Shown: positions 33,957 to 43,730 of the stretch, in pieces | Numbering within the stretch: the stretch's first letter is position 1 | Layout of the letters: every line of letters starts with the position of its first letter | Source of the DNA: Gemmobacter aquaticus | GTDB lineage: Bacteria; Pseudomonadota; Alphaproteobacteria; Rhodobacterales; Rhodobacteraceae | Direction: 5' to 3' | Assembly (NCBI RefSeq): GCF_007859075.1 | Contig: NZ_VOAK01000021.1 | Coordinates: forward strand, 62,001 to 126,000 | DNA length: 64,000 nt | Made by a program: the position numbers and the translations under genes | The notes under the pieces: generated by a model | Seen by the model: only the letters and a program-made list of their open reading frames with translations | Told to the model about the DNA's origin: nothing | Databases searched by the model: none

Positions 33957-35843
33957 TCAGCGGCGGTCGCTGCGCACCGGATCGGCCAACAAGCGCAAGC
34001 CATTCAGCACTACAAGCACCGTGCCACCTTCATGCCCCAGGACGGCAAGCGGCAGCGGCAAGTTGAAGAAAAGCCCCCCGATCACCAGCACGACCATGGC
34101 GCCAAGCGCAAAGATCAGGTTCTGCCGGATGATCCTTGCGGTGCGACGGGCAAGGCGTTGTGCGGCGGCCAGTTGCGCCATCTCGTCTGACAGCAGCGCG
34201 ACGTCGGCCGCCTGCAGCGCAACCTCGCTTCCTGCGGCACCCATGGCGATGCCCACATCTGCTCGCGCCAGCGCCGCCGCATCGTTCACGCCGTCGCCCA
34301 CAAAGGCGATATGCCCCCTATTGCCCAGTTCGGCCACCAGCCGGACCTTGTCTTCCGGCAAAAGCTCTGCGTGGATTTCGTCCGCCGTGAAACCAAGCTC
34401 CGCCCCGATCCGGTCGGCAACGCTGCGGCGGTCACCGGTCATCAGGGCGACGCGCATGCCTTGGGCGCGCAACTGAACCAGCGCGTCGCGTGACGATGTG
34501 CGGGGCCGGTCCGCCACGGTGACAGCCCCCAGTACCTCGGGTCCTCGCCCAAGCCAGATCAGGGTTTCGGCGCCGTCGCTGGCACCATCGATCATCGGCA
34601 GATCCGCCCCCATGCGCGCCGCAAGACGGGCGTTGCCTGCCCAAAGCGCACCCGCCGCATCGCGCCCCGTGATGCCTTCGCTGGGCAGCGCGACGATCTC
34701 TGAAACCGGGGCAGCGGCGAGACCCCGAGCCGTCACCTCGCGCCGGATCGCGTCGGCAATCGGATGCTCGGAATTGGCCTCAAGCCCTGCGAGCAGGGCA
34801 AGAAACTGCGCCGCATCCGTCGCATGCACGCCCGTCACCTCGGCCCGACCGGTGGTCAATGTGCCAGTCTTGTCAAAGGCAAAGGCCTTAACCGCAGCCA
34901 GACGCTCCAGCGCCGCGCCACCCTTGAAAAGAACGCCACCCCGCGCAGCCGCCGACAGCGCAGACAGGATCGCCGCGGGCACCGAGATGACAACCGCGCA
35001 GGGGCTTGCCGCCACCAGCAGCGTCGCCGACCGATAGAGCGCATCATCAAGACCGCGCCCGAGGCCCATCAGTATCAGGAAGGCCGCGACCGACCCTGCA
35101 AGAACCATCAGCGTATAGCGCTGGCCGAACCAGTCAGAGAACTGTTCCGACGGGGCCTTGGCTGCCTGCGCCTCGGTGACCAGCGTCACCATGCGCGCGA
35201 CGGTGCTTTCCGCCACCGAGCGTGCGACCGTCACTTCGAGCACGCCATTCAGGTTTACGGTCGCCTCAAAGACCTTTTCTCCCTCGGCCCGGCGCACCGG
35301 CACCGATTCCCCGGTGATGCTCGACAGGTCCATCAGCGCTGACCCCGCGCGGATCACCCCATCCACCGGGATACGCCCACCAGGTCTGACAACGACGACA
35401 TCGCCGGGGTTCAGACTGTCAGACGCGACCTCGACCTGCCCATCTGCGGTCAGAAGAAAGGCGGTATCGGGCCGCATCGCCATCAGCGCCTCGACCGCGC
35501 GGCGGGCGCGGCCCATCGCACGGGTCTCCAGCGTCTCGGATATGGCGAAAAGCGTCAGCAGCACCGCGCCCTCAAGCGGCGATCCGACGGCAGCGGCGGC
35601 AAGTGCGGCCAGCACCATCAGCAGGTCGATGTCCAGACGGAATCGCCGGAACAGGATCACCAGCGCCGAGATCAGCGTGGGCACCCCGGCTGCAAGGTAG
35701 ACGGCCACAAGGCCCGCCATCCCCCACCATCCGGGCCAGACGAACTGCGAGACCAGCGCGGCTGTCATGCCGGCAAGCGTCAGGATGATCAGGACGGACT
35801 GCGCATCGGCCCCGTCATGAGAGTGGCTTTGGGCAAGTGCCAT
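33957..35843 (-). CDS. P1B-4-type heavy metal P-type ATPase
   Basis: A 628-residue metal exporter. TGES (178-181, actuator), DKTGT (324-328, phosphorylated Asp324), the nucleotide motif HPIA (about 357), and GDGVNDAAAL are intact. The membrane metal motif is SPC (280-282), not CPC, and HEGGT (604-608) sits in the last membrane region; this combination marks the P1B-4 subgroup (CoaT/CtpD/Nia type), which moves Co2+, Zn2+ or Fe2+. There is no N-terminal HMA domain, only a short His-containing start (SHSHD). It is 22 bases upstream of the mtaB end and on the same strand. The exact metal is not determinable. Confidence 0.92.
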   Translation of the reverse strand: MALAQSHSHDGADAQSVLIILTLAGMTAALVSQFVWPGWWGMAGLVAVYLAAGVPTLISALVILFRRFRLDIDLLMVLAALAAAAVGSPLEGAVLLTLFAISETLETRAMGRARRAVEALMAMRPDTAFLLTADGQVEVASDSLNPGDVVVVRPGGRIPVDGVIRAGSALMDLSSITGESVPVRRAEGEKVFEATVNLNGVLEVTVARSVAESTVARMVTLVTEAQAAKAPSEQFSDWFGQRYTLMVLAGSVAAFLILMGLGRGLDDALYRSATLLVAASPCAVVISVPAAILSALSAAARGGVLFKGGAALERLAAVKAFAFDKTGTLTTGRAEVTGVHATDAAQFLALLAGLEANSEHPIADAIRREVTARGLAAAPVSEIVALPSEGITGRDAAGALWAGNARLAARMGADLPMIDGASDGAETLIWLGRGPEVLGAVTVADRPRTSSRDALVQLRAQGMRVALMTGDRRSVADRIGAELGFTADEIHAELLPEDKVRLVAELGNRGHIAFVGDGVNDAAALARADVGIAMGAAGSEVALQAADVALLSDEMAQLAAAQRLARRTARIIRQNLIFALGAMVVLVIGGLFFNLPLPLAVLGHEGGTVLVVLNGLRLLADPVRSDRR

Positions 35844-35865
35844 GGCTGTCTCCCTTTCGGGTAGC

Positions 35866-37119
35866 CTAGGCGGTCAACCGACCATCCGCAAATCCGGAAA
35901 TCCGTGCTGTGACAATCTGGCCTTCCGGCTGATCGCTGGCAAAGGCCACTTCCGTGAACTGCCCCGTGCGTCCAAGTCGCGGACCTTCCATCAGAATCCG
36001 ATGCTCGACGCCCACCTGCGCAGAAAGGTGCCGCGACAGCGCCACATCGCCCGCCGCCCGCAGCCGCGCCGCGCGGTCCTTGATCACCGGCCCCTTGACC
36101 TGCGGCATGCGCGCCGCCGGCGTGCCCTTGCGGGGGCTGAAGGGAAAGACGTGCAGGAAGGTCAGCCCGCAGTCTTCGACCAGCCGGATCGAATTTACGA
36201 ACATCTCTTCGGTTTCTGTCGGAAAGCCCGCAATGATGTCGGCGCCGAAAACGATATCGGGGCGCAGACGGCGCGCCTCTTCGCAAAAGCGGATCGCGTC
36301 GTCGCGCAGGTGACGCCGCTTCATCCGCTTGAGGATCATGTCGTCGCCTGCCTGCAGGGACAGGTGCAGATGCGGCATCAGGCGCGGCTCGTTCGCAATG
36401 GCCTGCATCAGCATCTCATCCGCCTCGATCGAGTCGATAGAGCTGATACGCAGGCGCTGCAGGTCCGGCACCAGCTTCAGGATGCGCATGACCAGATCAC
36501 CAAGGCGCGGCGTCGCCGGAAGATCGGCGCCCCAGCTTGTCAGGTCGACGCCGGTCAAAACGACCTCATGAAACCCGCGATCGACAAGCCTCTTGATCTG
36601 CTCAACCACCACCCCCGCCGGAACCGAGCGCGAATTGCCTCGGCCAAAGGGGATGATGCAAAAGGTGCAGCGATGGTCGCAGCCGTTCTGCACCTGTACA
36701 TAGGCGCGGTGCCGGCCAAATCCGTCGATCAGATGCCCCGCCGTCTCCTTGACAGACATGATGTCATCGACCTGCACCCGCTCGCTTGTTCCGATCAGGT
36801 CAGGGACGCGCAGGCTGGCCCAGGTGTCGGCCTGCATCTTCTCGGTATTGCCGACAACCTTGGTAACCTCTGGCATCGCGGCAAAGGTCTCGGGCTCGGT
36901 CTGCGCGGCGCAGCCCGTCACGATCACCGGCGCACCCGGGTTCTCGCGGGCGAGACGGCGGATTTCCTGCTTGGCCTTGCGGACGGCCTCGGCCGTCACG
37001 GCGCAGGTATTGATGACAACCGCGTTGTCCACCCCGGCCGCTGCGGCGAGTTCCTTCATCGCCTCGGTCTCATAGGCGTTCAGGCGGCAACCAAGGGTGG
37101 AGAAGATTGGCGCGCTCAC
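35866..37119 (-). CDS. mtaB: tRNA t6A37 methylthiotransferase
   Basis: A 417-residue radical-SAM methylthiotransferase that converts t6A37 to ms2t6A37 in tRNA. The N-terminal MTTase domain contributes three cysteines ([29 protein letters not shown]), the radical-SAM cluster is [19 protein letters not shown], and a C-terminal TRAM-like domain ends FADGRLTA. Start and length fit MtaB rather than MiaB (which has NxxC and a longer C terminus). It overlaps dapF by four bases (ATGA). Confidence 0.94.
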   Translation of the reverse strand: MSAPIFSTLGCRLNAYETEAMKELAAAAGVDNAVVINTCAVTAEAVRKAKQEIRRLARENPGAPVIVTGCAAQTEPETFAAMPEVTKVVGNTEKMQADTWASLRVPDLIGTSERVQVDDIMSVKETAGHLIDGFGRHRAYVQVQNGCDHRCTFCIIPFGRGNSRSVPAGVVVEQIKRLVDRGFHEVVLTGVDLTSWGADLPATPRLGDLVMRILKLVPDLQRLRISSIDSIEADEMLMQAIANEPRLMPHLHLSLQAGDDMILKRMKRRHLRDDAIRFCEEARRLRPDIVFGADIIAGFPTETEEMFVNSIRLVEDCGLTFLHVFPFSPRKGTPAARMPQVKGPVIKDRAARLRAAGDVALSRHLSAQVGVEHRILMEGPRLGRTGQFTEVAFASDQPEGQIVTARISGFADGRLTA

Positions 37120-37952
37120 GCCAGTGCCCTCAGGAATGCGGGCGAAAGGACGCCATCGAAGACATGGGCCACCGGACCCGCCATCCAGACGCCATCGGCG
37201 CGCCAGTCAATCTCCAGCACACCCCCATCGAGGTCAAGCGTGACGTGTCGACCGGTCAGGCCGCGTTCGGCAGCAGCGACCGCCGTGGCGCAGGCGCCCG
37301 AGCCACAGGCAAGCGTGATGCCGGCGCCGCGTTCCCAGACCCGCATGCGCAGCCGGTCAGGCCCGACGAGGCTTGCAAACTCGACATTTGTGCGCTCGGG
37401 GAACAAGGGATCGGTTTCGAACCGCCGTCCTTCGGCGGTAACGTCCACAGCCTCGGCATCCGGCACGAAGAACACACAATGCGGGTTACCCATCCCCACC
37501 GCCACCGGATCGCCCGGCAGGGGCAGATGCGCGGTGTCCACGGCCATTGACAGCGGCACCTCGCGCCAGTCGCGCTGCGGCTGGCCCATGTTCACGCTGA
37601 CCCGGCCGTCGGGCAGGCGTATCGCGGCAAGATGGCCCCTTTGCGTCACAAGGCGCACGTCATCGCGGCCCAGTTGGCGCATCATGAAATCGCTGACACA
37701 GCGCGTGGCGTTGCCACATGCCCCGGCACGGCTGCCGTCAGAGTTCCAGAAATCCAGCGCGAAATCCGCGCCTTCGGCATCATGGATCTCGGCCAGCTGA
37801 TCGAACCCCACTCCACGATTGCGGTCGCCCACCGCCCGCGCCAACACAGGCGTAACCACCGGCCCGCGCCCGCGCGAGTCGATGACAACGAAATCATTGC
37901 CCGCCCCGTGCATCTTCATGAACGGCAGGCCCTGGGGAAAAAGCTGATCCAT
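37116..37952 (-). CDS. dapF: diaminopimelate epimerase
   Basis: A 278-residue PLP-independent epimerase that turns LL-DAP into meso-DAP for lysine and peptidoglycan. The two catalytic cysteines are in GACGNATRC and [11 protein letters not shown]. The N terminus [15 protein letters not shown] is the family signature. AGGAGGCGGTC precedes the start. Its stop overlaps the mtaB start, so the two are coupled; the dapF-mtaB order is common in alphaproteobacteria. Confidence 0.96.
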   Translation of the reverse strand: MDQLFPQGLPFMKMHGAGNDFVVIDSRGRGPVVTPVLARAVGDRNRGVGFDQLAEIHDAEGADFALDFWNSDGSRAGACGNATRCVSDFMMRQLGRDDVRLVTQRGHLAAIRLPDGRVSVNMGQPQRDWREVPLSMAVDTAHLPLPGDPVAVGMGNPHCVFFVPDAEAVDVTAEGRRFETDPLFPERTNVEFASLVGPDRLRMRVWERGAGITLACGSGACATAVAAAERGLTGRHVTLDLDGGVLEIDWRADGVWMAGPVAHVFDGVLSPAFLRALA

Positions 37953-38015
37953 GACCGCCTCCTACCGCAGTTCAGGGGATTCTTCCAGAGACCCGCTTTT
38001 TTCGGAATTTCGCTC

Positions 38016-38043
38016 TTGACCCCCCCGCATGAAGCCCTTAGTT
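38016..38043 (+). promoter_or_regulatory. putative sigma-70 promoter for tRNA-Lys
   Basis: TTGACC (38016-38021) and TTAGTT (38038-38043) separated by 16 bases, 17 bases before the tRNA 5' end. The -10 match is only partial. Confidence 0.4.
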
Positions 38044-38060
38044 AGCCGCTCACAGACGGC

Positions 38061-38136
38061 GGGCCGGTAGCTCAGTTGGTAGAGCAGCTGACTTTTAATC
38101 AGCGGGTCACAGGTTCGAATCCTGTCCGGCTCACCA
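38061..38136 (+). tRNA. tRNA-Lys (TTT)
   Basis: A 76-base tRNA with encoded CCA. GGGCCGG pairs with CCGGCTC (one G-T), the D arm is GCTCAGTTGGTAGAGC, the anticodon loop CTTTTAA lies between GCTGA and TCAGC, and the T arm is CACAGGTTCGAATCCTGTC. The anticodon is TTT. No clear terminator follows. Confidence 0.97.
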
Positions 38137-38373
38137 CTGTATCCTCCTCCAGACATTGATAGACGGAATGCGAACCAAGCGCAGAACCGTTTGATTTTCT
38201 GGGGATAACAGTGGTGCGTCACCGTCCGCCTGTGGTGGTCGATCGCCTGCAGAACTCCCAAGGATCATGGAATCGTGCCCGCCCCGGTTGCGGGTCCTGC
38301 ACATCCATCCATCGACAGCCCCCCGCGCATCTTCTACAAAAGTCGGGTCGATTGTCAGTTTATCCGAGTGCAT

Positions 38374-39486
38374 ATGACCCAGTCCCGATTCCCGCATGAA
38401 GCCTATCTGGCAACCCGCCATTTCGGCGATCTCGATGGCCTGCGATTCATCTGCATTGCTGCGGTGATCTGGCACCATGCGCCGATCTGGACCGGCCTGT
38501 CGTCAAATGCCTCCGGTCTTGCCTCGCGCGGCCACGTTGGCGTCGATTTCTTCTTCGTACTGTCAGGCTTTCTGATCACCACACTTCTGCTGCGTGAGGA
38601 GGGCGCCAAGGGGCGCTTCAGCCTGCGGGGCTTTTACTGGCGGCGCGCGCTGCGCATCATTCCGATCTACTATCTGGTGGTCAGTGTGGCGGCGCTATAC
38701 GCGATCGTGCTCAAGGGGCAGACCGCACAGGCAGCACTTCTGCCCTACTACTACCTGTTCCTGTCGAACTTCCTGACCGTTCCGCATATCGCCATGCTCG
38801 ATCCGACATGGTCGCTTGCGGTTGAAGAGCAGTATTATCTGGTCTGGCCGCTTTTGCTGCTGATCCTGCCCCGTCGATGGATCATTCCTGTGCTGCTGGT
38901 GCTGATCGCGCTGAACATCGCGGGCGCACTGGGTGCCTTTGCCGGTCTTCCGCCAATCCAGACCACATATCTGCGGCTCGGGCTCAGCGGGCCGACCTAT
39001 GCGCCCATCCTGATGGGGTCTCTGGTTGCCGTGCTGATGCACCGGCCGCGCGGATTTTCGGCCATCTGTCGGCTTGCGGGGTTCCGTCTGGCACCGCTGG
39101 CGTGGTTTGCCGTGATCATCGCCATTCTGGCGGTACCGGGCCACTTGCAGGGCTGGCCGAACCTTGCGCTTCATACGGCGATGTGTCTGGCATTGGCCAG
39201 TCTTGTGGTGCGCGAGGGGAATGTGATGTCCCCCTTCCTGCGCCTGCGCCCCGTCGCACGCATCGGGCAGATCAGCTACGGCATCTACCTCTATCACCTC
39301 TTCGCCCTCGTGCTGGTCAGCGAGGTGTTCGGGGCCATCGGGCTGAACAGTCCGTGGGGGGTTCTGGTCGCCTATTTCGCCCTGTCGATCCTGATCGCCG
39401 AAATCAGCTTCCGCACCTTTGAGGCCTGGTTCCTTGGTCTGCGCCACAAGGCACTTGGCCGCGTGGGGCGGTCGCCTGCGGTCTGA
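38374..39486 (+). CDS. acyltransferase family 3 membrane protein (OafA/YrhL-like)
   Basis: A 370-residue integral membrane acyltransferase of the OafA/NodX type, which modifies surface or secreted glycans with acyl groups. The family motifs are visible: FGDLDGLRFICIAAVIWHH at the start (catalytic His region), VGVDFFFVLSGFLITTLL, and FYWRRALRIIPIYYLVV. About ten hydrophobic segments follow to the end. There is no C-terminal SGNH domain. The ATG at 38374 gives a normal N terminus; an upstream ATG at 38275 adds unrelated residues. The ribosome site is weak. It follows tRNA-Lys and is convergent with cysA. Confidence 0.88.
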   Translation: MTQSRFPHEAYLATRHFGDLDGLRFICIAAVIWHHAPIWTGLSSNASGLASRGHVGVDFFFVLSGFLITTLLLREEGAKGRFSLRGFYWRRALRIIPIYYLVVSVAALYAIVLKGQTAQAALLPYYYLFLSNFLTVPHIAMLDPTWSLAVEEQYYLVWPLLLLILPRRWIIPVLLVLIALNIAGALGAFAGLPPIQTTYLRLGLSGPTYAPILMGSLVAVLMHRPRGFSAICRLAGFRLAPLAWFAVIIAILAVPGHLQGWPNLALHTAMCLALASLVVREGNVMSPFLRLRPVARIGQISYGIYLYHLFALVLVSEVFGAIGLNSPWGVLVAYFALSILIAEISFRTFEAWFLGLRHKALGRVGRSPAV

Positions 39487-39499
39487 CCCGACCGCAGGC
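39474..39499. terminator. hairpin between the acyltransferase and cysA
   Basis: A perfect 10-bp stem GCCTGCGGTC/GACCGCAGGC with a six-base TGACCC loop that carries the acyltransferase stop. There is no T tract on the plus strand. It could end both convergent transcripts or act as a barrier. Confidence 0.55.
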
Positions 39500-39506
39500 C
39501 TCCGTA

Positions 39507-40226
39507 TCAGGCGGTGACGAAGTCGCGCACGAAATCCGTTGCGGGGCGCGCGCGTATGTCCTGCGGCTTGCCAACCTGTTCGATGCGCCCCATCGACATG
39601 ACGACCACCAGATCGGCAAGCTCCATCGCTTCTTCCTGATCGTGGGTCACGAAAACCGTGGTCAGGCCCGTCTCGTCATGGATATCGCGCAACCCCTGCC
39701 GCAACTCCTTGCGGACCTTGGCATCCAGCGCGCCAAAGGGCTCATCAAGCAGCAGCATCCGCGGCTCGATGGCCAGAGCACGGGCCAGCGCGACGCGCTG
39801 GCGCTGCCCACCCGACAACTGGCTGGGGAACCGCCCGCCAACTTCGGGCAACTGGATAAGTTCGAGCAACTTTGTGACGCGGCGCGAGATTTCGGCCTTG
39901 GTGGGACGGCTTGCGCGCGGCCGGGCATTCAGCCCATAGGCAATGTTGTCGAAAACCGTCATGTGCCGGAACAGCGCATAGCTTTGAAACACAAAGCCGG
40001 CGCGGCGCTCCTGCACTGTCAGCCCTGTGGCATCCTGCCCGTCAAAGAGCACCCGCCCCGAGGTCGGAAACTCCAGCCCGCCGAGGATGCGAAGAAGCGT
40101 GGTCTTCCCCGACCCGGACGGACCAAGCAGCGCCACCAGAGCGCCCGAGGGGATCGACAGCGAGACCGGATGCAGCGCCGCCGTGACGCCGAACTGCTTG
40201 GAGATTTCGTCGATTTCGATGTGCAT
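39507..40226 (-). CDS. cysA: sulfate/thiosulfate ABC transporter ATP-binding protein, short form
   Basis: A 239-residue ABC ATPase that energises sulfate import with CysT/CysW. Walker A is GPSGSGKT (35-42), signature LSGGQ (137-141), Walker B MLLLDEP (157-163), and the H-loop is [11 protein letters not shown]. Most CysA proteins are about 340-365 residues with a C-terminal TOBE/regulatory domain; this one ends soon after the H-loop at [14 protein letters not shown], so that domain is missing. The start follows AGGAGGCCGCAC. It is the last gene of the operon, 10 bases after cysW. Confidence 0.92.
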   Translation of the reverse strand: MHIEIDEISKQFGVTAALHPVSLSIPSGALVALLGPSGSGKTTLLRILGGLEFPTSGRVLFDGQDATGLTVQERRAGFVFQSYALFRHMTVFDNIAYGLNARPRASRPTKAEISRRVTKLLELIQLPEVGGRFPSQLSGGQRQRVALARALAIEPRMLLLDEPFGALDAKVRKELRQGLRDIHDETGLTTVFVTHDQEEAMELADLVVVMSMGRIEQVGKPQDIRARPATDFVRDFVTA

Positions 40227-40236
40227 GTGCGGCCTC

Positions 40237-41115
40237 CTAATGGCGGTGCGTGGCAGCGAGTTGATCGGCATGGCGGATTTCCAGCGCGGTCTTGAGAAGA
40301 AGGGTGAGAAGTGCAAGCAGGGCGAGAACCGCGGCAAGGCTGAAGGCCGCGACCGAGAGGTATTCCTGATAGAGCATCTCGATCGTCGTCGGCATCGTGG
40401 CGGTTTGGCCCCGGATCTTGCCCGATACGACCGAAACGGCGCCGAATTCCCCCATCGCGCGGGCGTTGCAGAGCAGCACGCCGTAGAGCAATGCCCAGCG
40501 GATATTCGGCAGCGTCACGGTCCAGAACGTGCGCCAACCGCTTGCGCCAAGCGTCAACGCGGCCTCTTCCTCGGCCCGGCCTTGCTCGATCATCACCGGG
40601 ATCAGCTCGCGCGCAACAAACGGGAACGTCACAAAGAGCGTGGCAAGGATGATGCCCGGCATCGCAAAGACAATCGGAAAGCCCTGCGCCACCAGCCATC
40701 CGCCGATCAGCGAATTGGTGCCAAACATCAGCACGATGCAAAGCCCGGCCACCACCGGAGAGACCGAGAACGGCAGATCGATCAGGGTGATCAGAAAGGC
40801 CTTTCCACGGAAGTCGAACTTCGTGATGAACCACGCGGCGGCAATGCCGAAGGCTGCGTTAAGCGGGACCGAGATCGCGGCAATGGTCAGTGTCAGCCGG
40901 ATCGCATCCAAGGCATCGGGGTTGGCAAGGCTGCGCAGCGCCGCCGACACCCCATCGGCCAGTGCCTCGGCAAAGACCGCAATCAGCGGCGCAAAGACCA
41001 GGATCGCAAGGCCGATGAAGGCGACGCCAATCAAGGCCCGTCGTGCCAGCGGGCTTTCCTCGGTCGCAGATCGGAAGCGCGCCGTGGTCCCTTTTTGAAG
41101 CGTTGCATCAGACAT
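40237..41115 (-). CDS. cysW: sulfate/thiosulfate ABC transporter permease CysW
   Basis: A 292-residue permease with six membrane segments and the ABC interaction loop [45 protein letters not shown]-type sequence (starting here [13 protein letters not shown]) marks sulfate transporters. The ATG at 41115 behind GGAGGA is chosen over TTG at 41121. It overlaps the end of cysT by eight bases. It forms the membrane channel with CysT. Confidence 0.95.
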   Translation of the reverse strand: MSDATLQKGTTARFRSATEESPLARRALIGVAFIGLAILVFAPLIAVFAEALADGVSAALRSLANPDALDAIRLTLTIAAISVPLNAAFGIAAAWFITKFDFRGKAFLITLIDLPFSVSPVVAGLCIVLMFGTNSLIGGWLVAQGFPIVFAMPGIILATLFVTFPFVARELIPVMIEQGRAEEEAALTLGASGWRTFWTVTLPNIRWALLYGVLLCNARAMGEFGAVSVVSGKIRGQTATMPTTIEMLYQEYLSVAAFSLAAVLALLALLTLLLKTALEIRHADQLAATHRH

Positions 41116-41944
41116 GGCCAATCCTCCGGCGGCTCCAGATCTGGATCAGGTTGATCGCGAGCAGCATCGCAAAGCTGATCAGCAACATGGCGATGCCGAT
41201 GGCGGCGGCGGCGTCATAGTTGAACTCTTCAAGCTGGATGATGATCAGCAGCGGAGCAATTTCGGTCACCAGCGGGATGTTTCCCGCGATGAAGATGACC
41301 GAGCCATACTCTCCGACGGCGCGGGCCAGCGCGAGGGCAAAGCCCGTCAACGCCGCCGGCGCGAGCATCGGCAGGATCACATGGCGCAGCGTATGCAGGC
41401 GCGAGGCGCCAAGCGTGGCGCTCGCCTCCTCGACCTCGCGCTCGATCTCTTCGACAACGGGTTGCACCGTGCGGGCGACGAAGGGCAGCCCCACAAAGAC
41501 CAGCGCAATGAAGATGCCCCATTGCGTGTAGGCGATCTTCCAGCCGATGCTGGCCGCGATGTGCCCGAAGGTTCCGTTGGGCGCATAGAGCGCCGTCAAC
41601 GCGATGCCGGCGACTGCGGTCGGCAGTGCGAAGGGCAGATCGATGGCCGCATCCAGAATGCGGCGGCCCGCAAAGCGATAGCGTACCAGCACCCAGGCCA
41701 GAAGCACGCCGAACACGAGGTTGAAAAGCGCCGCCAGCAGCGAGAGCCGGAACGACAGGAACAGGGCCGCCCAGACCCGTTCACGGTTCACCGTCTCCCA
41801 GATACCCTCCAGACCATAGTTGGCGCCCTTCAGAAGAAGGGCGCCGATGGGCAGAAGGACGACAAGCGACAGCATCGTCAGGGTGATCCCCATCGACAGG
41901 CCAAGGCCGGGCATGGGGGATCGGTGGATCAGGGGTCTGCCCAT
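41108..41944 (-). CDS. cysT: sulfate/thiosulfate ABC transporter permease CysT
   Basis: A 278-residue partner permease. The EAA-type loop reads EVEEASATLGASRLHTLRHV and the segment VGEYGSVIFIAGNIPLVTEI is typical of CysT/CysU. Six membrane segments are visible. It starts nine bases after the binding-protein stop (ATG 41944; a GTG lies three bases earlier). Downstream overlap with cysW suggests a fixed stoichiometry. Confidence 0.95.
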   Translation of the reverse strand: MGRPLIHRSPMPGLGLSMGITLTMLSLVVLLPIGALLLKGANYGLEGIWETVNRERVWAALFLSFRLSLLAALFNLVFGVLLAWVLVRYRFAGRRILDAAIDLPFALPTAVAGIALTALYAPNGTFGHIAASIGWKIAYTQWGIFIALVFVGLPFVARTVQPVVEEIEREVEEASATLGASRLHTLRHVILPMLAPAALTGFALALARAVGEYGSVIFIAGNIPLVTEIAPLLIIIQLEEFNYDAAAAIGIAMLLISFAMLLAINLIQIWSRRRIGHV

Positions 41945-41953
41945 CACGACACC

Positions 41954-43069
41954 TTATTTCGCAACGTAGATCTGGTCGAAGATGCCGCCATCGCCAAAGT
42001 GTTCCGGCTGCACCTTGGACCAGCCGCCGAAGCTTGCGATGTCCACGAGCTCAAGCTTGGGGAAGCGCGCCACATCCTCGGGGTTCGCCTTGGATGCGTC
42101 CCATGCCCGGTAGAAGTGCTTGAAGGCCAGCGCCTGCCCTTCTGGCGAATAGAGGAAGTTCAGGTAGCCTTCAGCCAGTTTGCGGCTTTCATCAGACTTG
42201 ATGTTGCCCTCCACCAGTGCCACCGGCGGCTCTGCCAGAACCGAGACGCTGGGCACGACGATGTCGAACTGATCCTCGCCCAGTTCCTTCAGCGCCAGAT
42301 AGGCCTCGTTCTCCCAGGCCAGCAACACATCACCGATGCCACGCTGAGCGAAAGTGGTGGTCGAGCCCCGCGCCCCGGTGTCCAGCACCGGCACATGCTT
42401 GAACAACTCGCCCACAAAGGCCTTGGGATCCTTGCCGTTCTTTTCAGCCCAGGCCCAGGCCGCCAGATAGTTCCAGCGCGCACCGCCCGATGTCTTGGGG
42501 TTCGGGGTGATGACCTCGACGCCCTCGCCCACCAGATCGCCCCAGTCCTTCAGGCCCTTTGGGTTCCCCTCGCGCACCAGAAAGACGATGGTCGAGGTAT
42601 AGGGCGATGAGTTGTGCGGCAGTTTCGACTGCCAGTCCTTGGGCAACTTGCCCGCCTCGGCAATCTTGTCGATGTCCGAGGCCAGCGCCAGCGTCACCAC
42701 CTGCGCTTCAAGCCCGTCGATCACGGCGCGCGCCTGACTGCCCGATCCACCATGGCTGGCTTCGATCGTGGGGGCGGGATTGCCTTGGGCAACCCAGTGG
42801 GCGCTGAAGACCTCGTTGAACTCGCGGTAAAGCTCACGCGTCGGGTCATAGCTGACGTTCAGCAGCGATTCCGCGCGAAGTTCCGGCGCCGCGGCGACGG
42901 AGAACAGGGCCACCGCCAGCGCGCTGATCGCTCCGCGCAGAAAGCGGGGCACGGGCCAACCGGTCAGACGCTGGTGTCCGGTTTCGATGGTCACGCGCCC
43001 GTCGTGATGCTCGGCCACCTTCAGGCCTTGGGCAGTGACGGTTCCGGCAAGTTGGATCGTGGTCAGCAT
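41954..43069 (-). CDS. sulfate ABC transporter substrate-binding protein with unusual N-terminal extension
   Basis: The body matches sulfate-binding proteins (Sbp/CysP): [53 protein letters not shown] standard signal peptide ([21 protein letters not shown], cut before ESLLN) is preceded by about 40 in-frame residues ([20 protein letters not shown]) of a soluble, coding-looking segment. Possible starts are ATG 43168 (ATGA overlap with the upstream small gene, 404 residues), ATG 43069 (listed, 371 residues) and GTG 42952, which gives a textbook signal peptide but lacks a ribosome site. The true N terminus is unsettled. It binds sulfate in the periplasm for CysTWA. Confidence 0.85.
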   Translation of the reverse strand: MLTTIQLAGTVTAQGLKVAEHHDGRVTIETGHQRLTGWPVPRFLRGAISALAVALFSVAAAPELRAESLLNVSYDPTRELYREFNEVFSAHWVAQGNPAPTIEASHGGSGSQARAVIDGLEAQVVTLALASDIDKIAEAGKLPKDWQSKLPHNSSPYTSTIVFLVREGNPKGLKDWGDLVGEGVEVITPNPKTSGGARWNYLAAWAWAEKNGKDPKAFVGELFKHVPVLDTGARGSTTTFAQRGIGDVLLAWENEAYLALKELGEDQFDIVVPSVSVLAEPPVALVEGNIKSDESRKLAEGYLNFLYSPEGQALAFKHFYRAWDASKANPEDVARFPKLELVDIASFGGWSKVQPEHFGDGGIFDQIYVAK

Positions 43070-43164
43070 GGCGGTTTCTCTCTCTGTCGGTGCCGGGCTT
43101 TGCGCGGCGAATTGTCTGGGGATCAGGGGCACGAGGCCGAGAAGGATCGAGGGGAATGTTGCCG

Positions 43165-43404
43165 TCATCGCCGGACTCCGGGATCAATGCGCTCGACGCG
43201 CGCCTCCCAGAGCGCCGGGTCGCGGCCCTCCAGCAGTTCGGCGACAGCCTCGGCGGGATGACGGGTGAACACCGTCAGGGGTGTTCCGTTGACGCGGTGC
43301 AGATCACCTGTGCGGCGGTCGACCAGACGAACCGCGCAGGTTCCCAGATCGCCTTGCATCATGCGCCTGGTTCCCGTCAGAGCGGTGGCGGCGTGTGATT
43401 CCAT
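43165..43404 (-). CDS. small protein of unknown function leading the sulfate operon
   Basis: A 79-residue protein ([17 protein letters not shown] start) with a strand-rich middle ([20 protein letters not shown]) and a helical end ([22 protein letters not shown]). The start follows GAGGAGATCGCAA. Its stop overlaps an in-frame ATG of the binding-protein ORF (ATGA). I do not recognise it. Its position first in the cys operon suggests a role linked to sulfate uptake or its control, but that is inference. Confidence 0.65.
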   Translation of the reverse strand: MESHAATALTGTRRMMQGDLGTCAVRLVDRRTGDLHRVNGTPLTVFTRHPAEAVAELLEGRDPALWEARVERIDPGVRR

Positions 43405-43730
43405 TTGCGATCTCCTCTGCCCTGGGGCGGCACCGTGCTGCCCTTTGCCCTTTAATAACGACATTGTTGGTCGAGTATTTCCAGAGAAAATTCACGCCAA
43501 TCTTTATCGTGTATTTAGAATTTTCTTCCCTTTCGGGGCCGAATCCCGTGCAGGATTATGAGCATAATGCAATAATTTCAATGTATTACGCAGTATCACG
43601 CCATCGGCCACGGCCGCGAATCAAATCACGATCAAAGTTATAGACATTTAGCCAAAGCCTGCCATTCTACCCTCACACCCCGCAGCCGGGCTTGCTCGGG
43701 CGACACATGGACCAGAATGGAGGACAGAGG
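43405..43730. promoter_or_regulatory. AT-rich divergent control region, cys operon/Lrp-type gene
   Basis: A 326-base stretch without a gene, distinctly AT-rich (about 43450-43660) compared with its surroundings. It holds the perfect palindrome ATTATGAGCATAAT (43555-43568), plus AATGCAATAATTTCAATG and TTTATCGTGTATTTAG. Bent or AT-rich operator regions suit Lrp-type binding. Both promoters must lie here. Confidence 0.55.

Noticed and set aside
35842-37800. Plus-strand frame spanning mtaB and dapF antisense
   Set aside because: It crosses two genes with intact catalytic motifs on the other strand and has no start signal.
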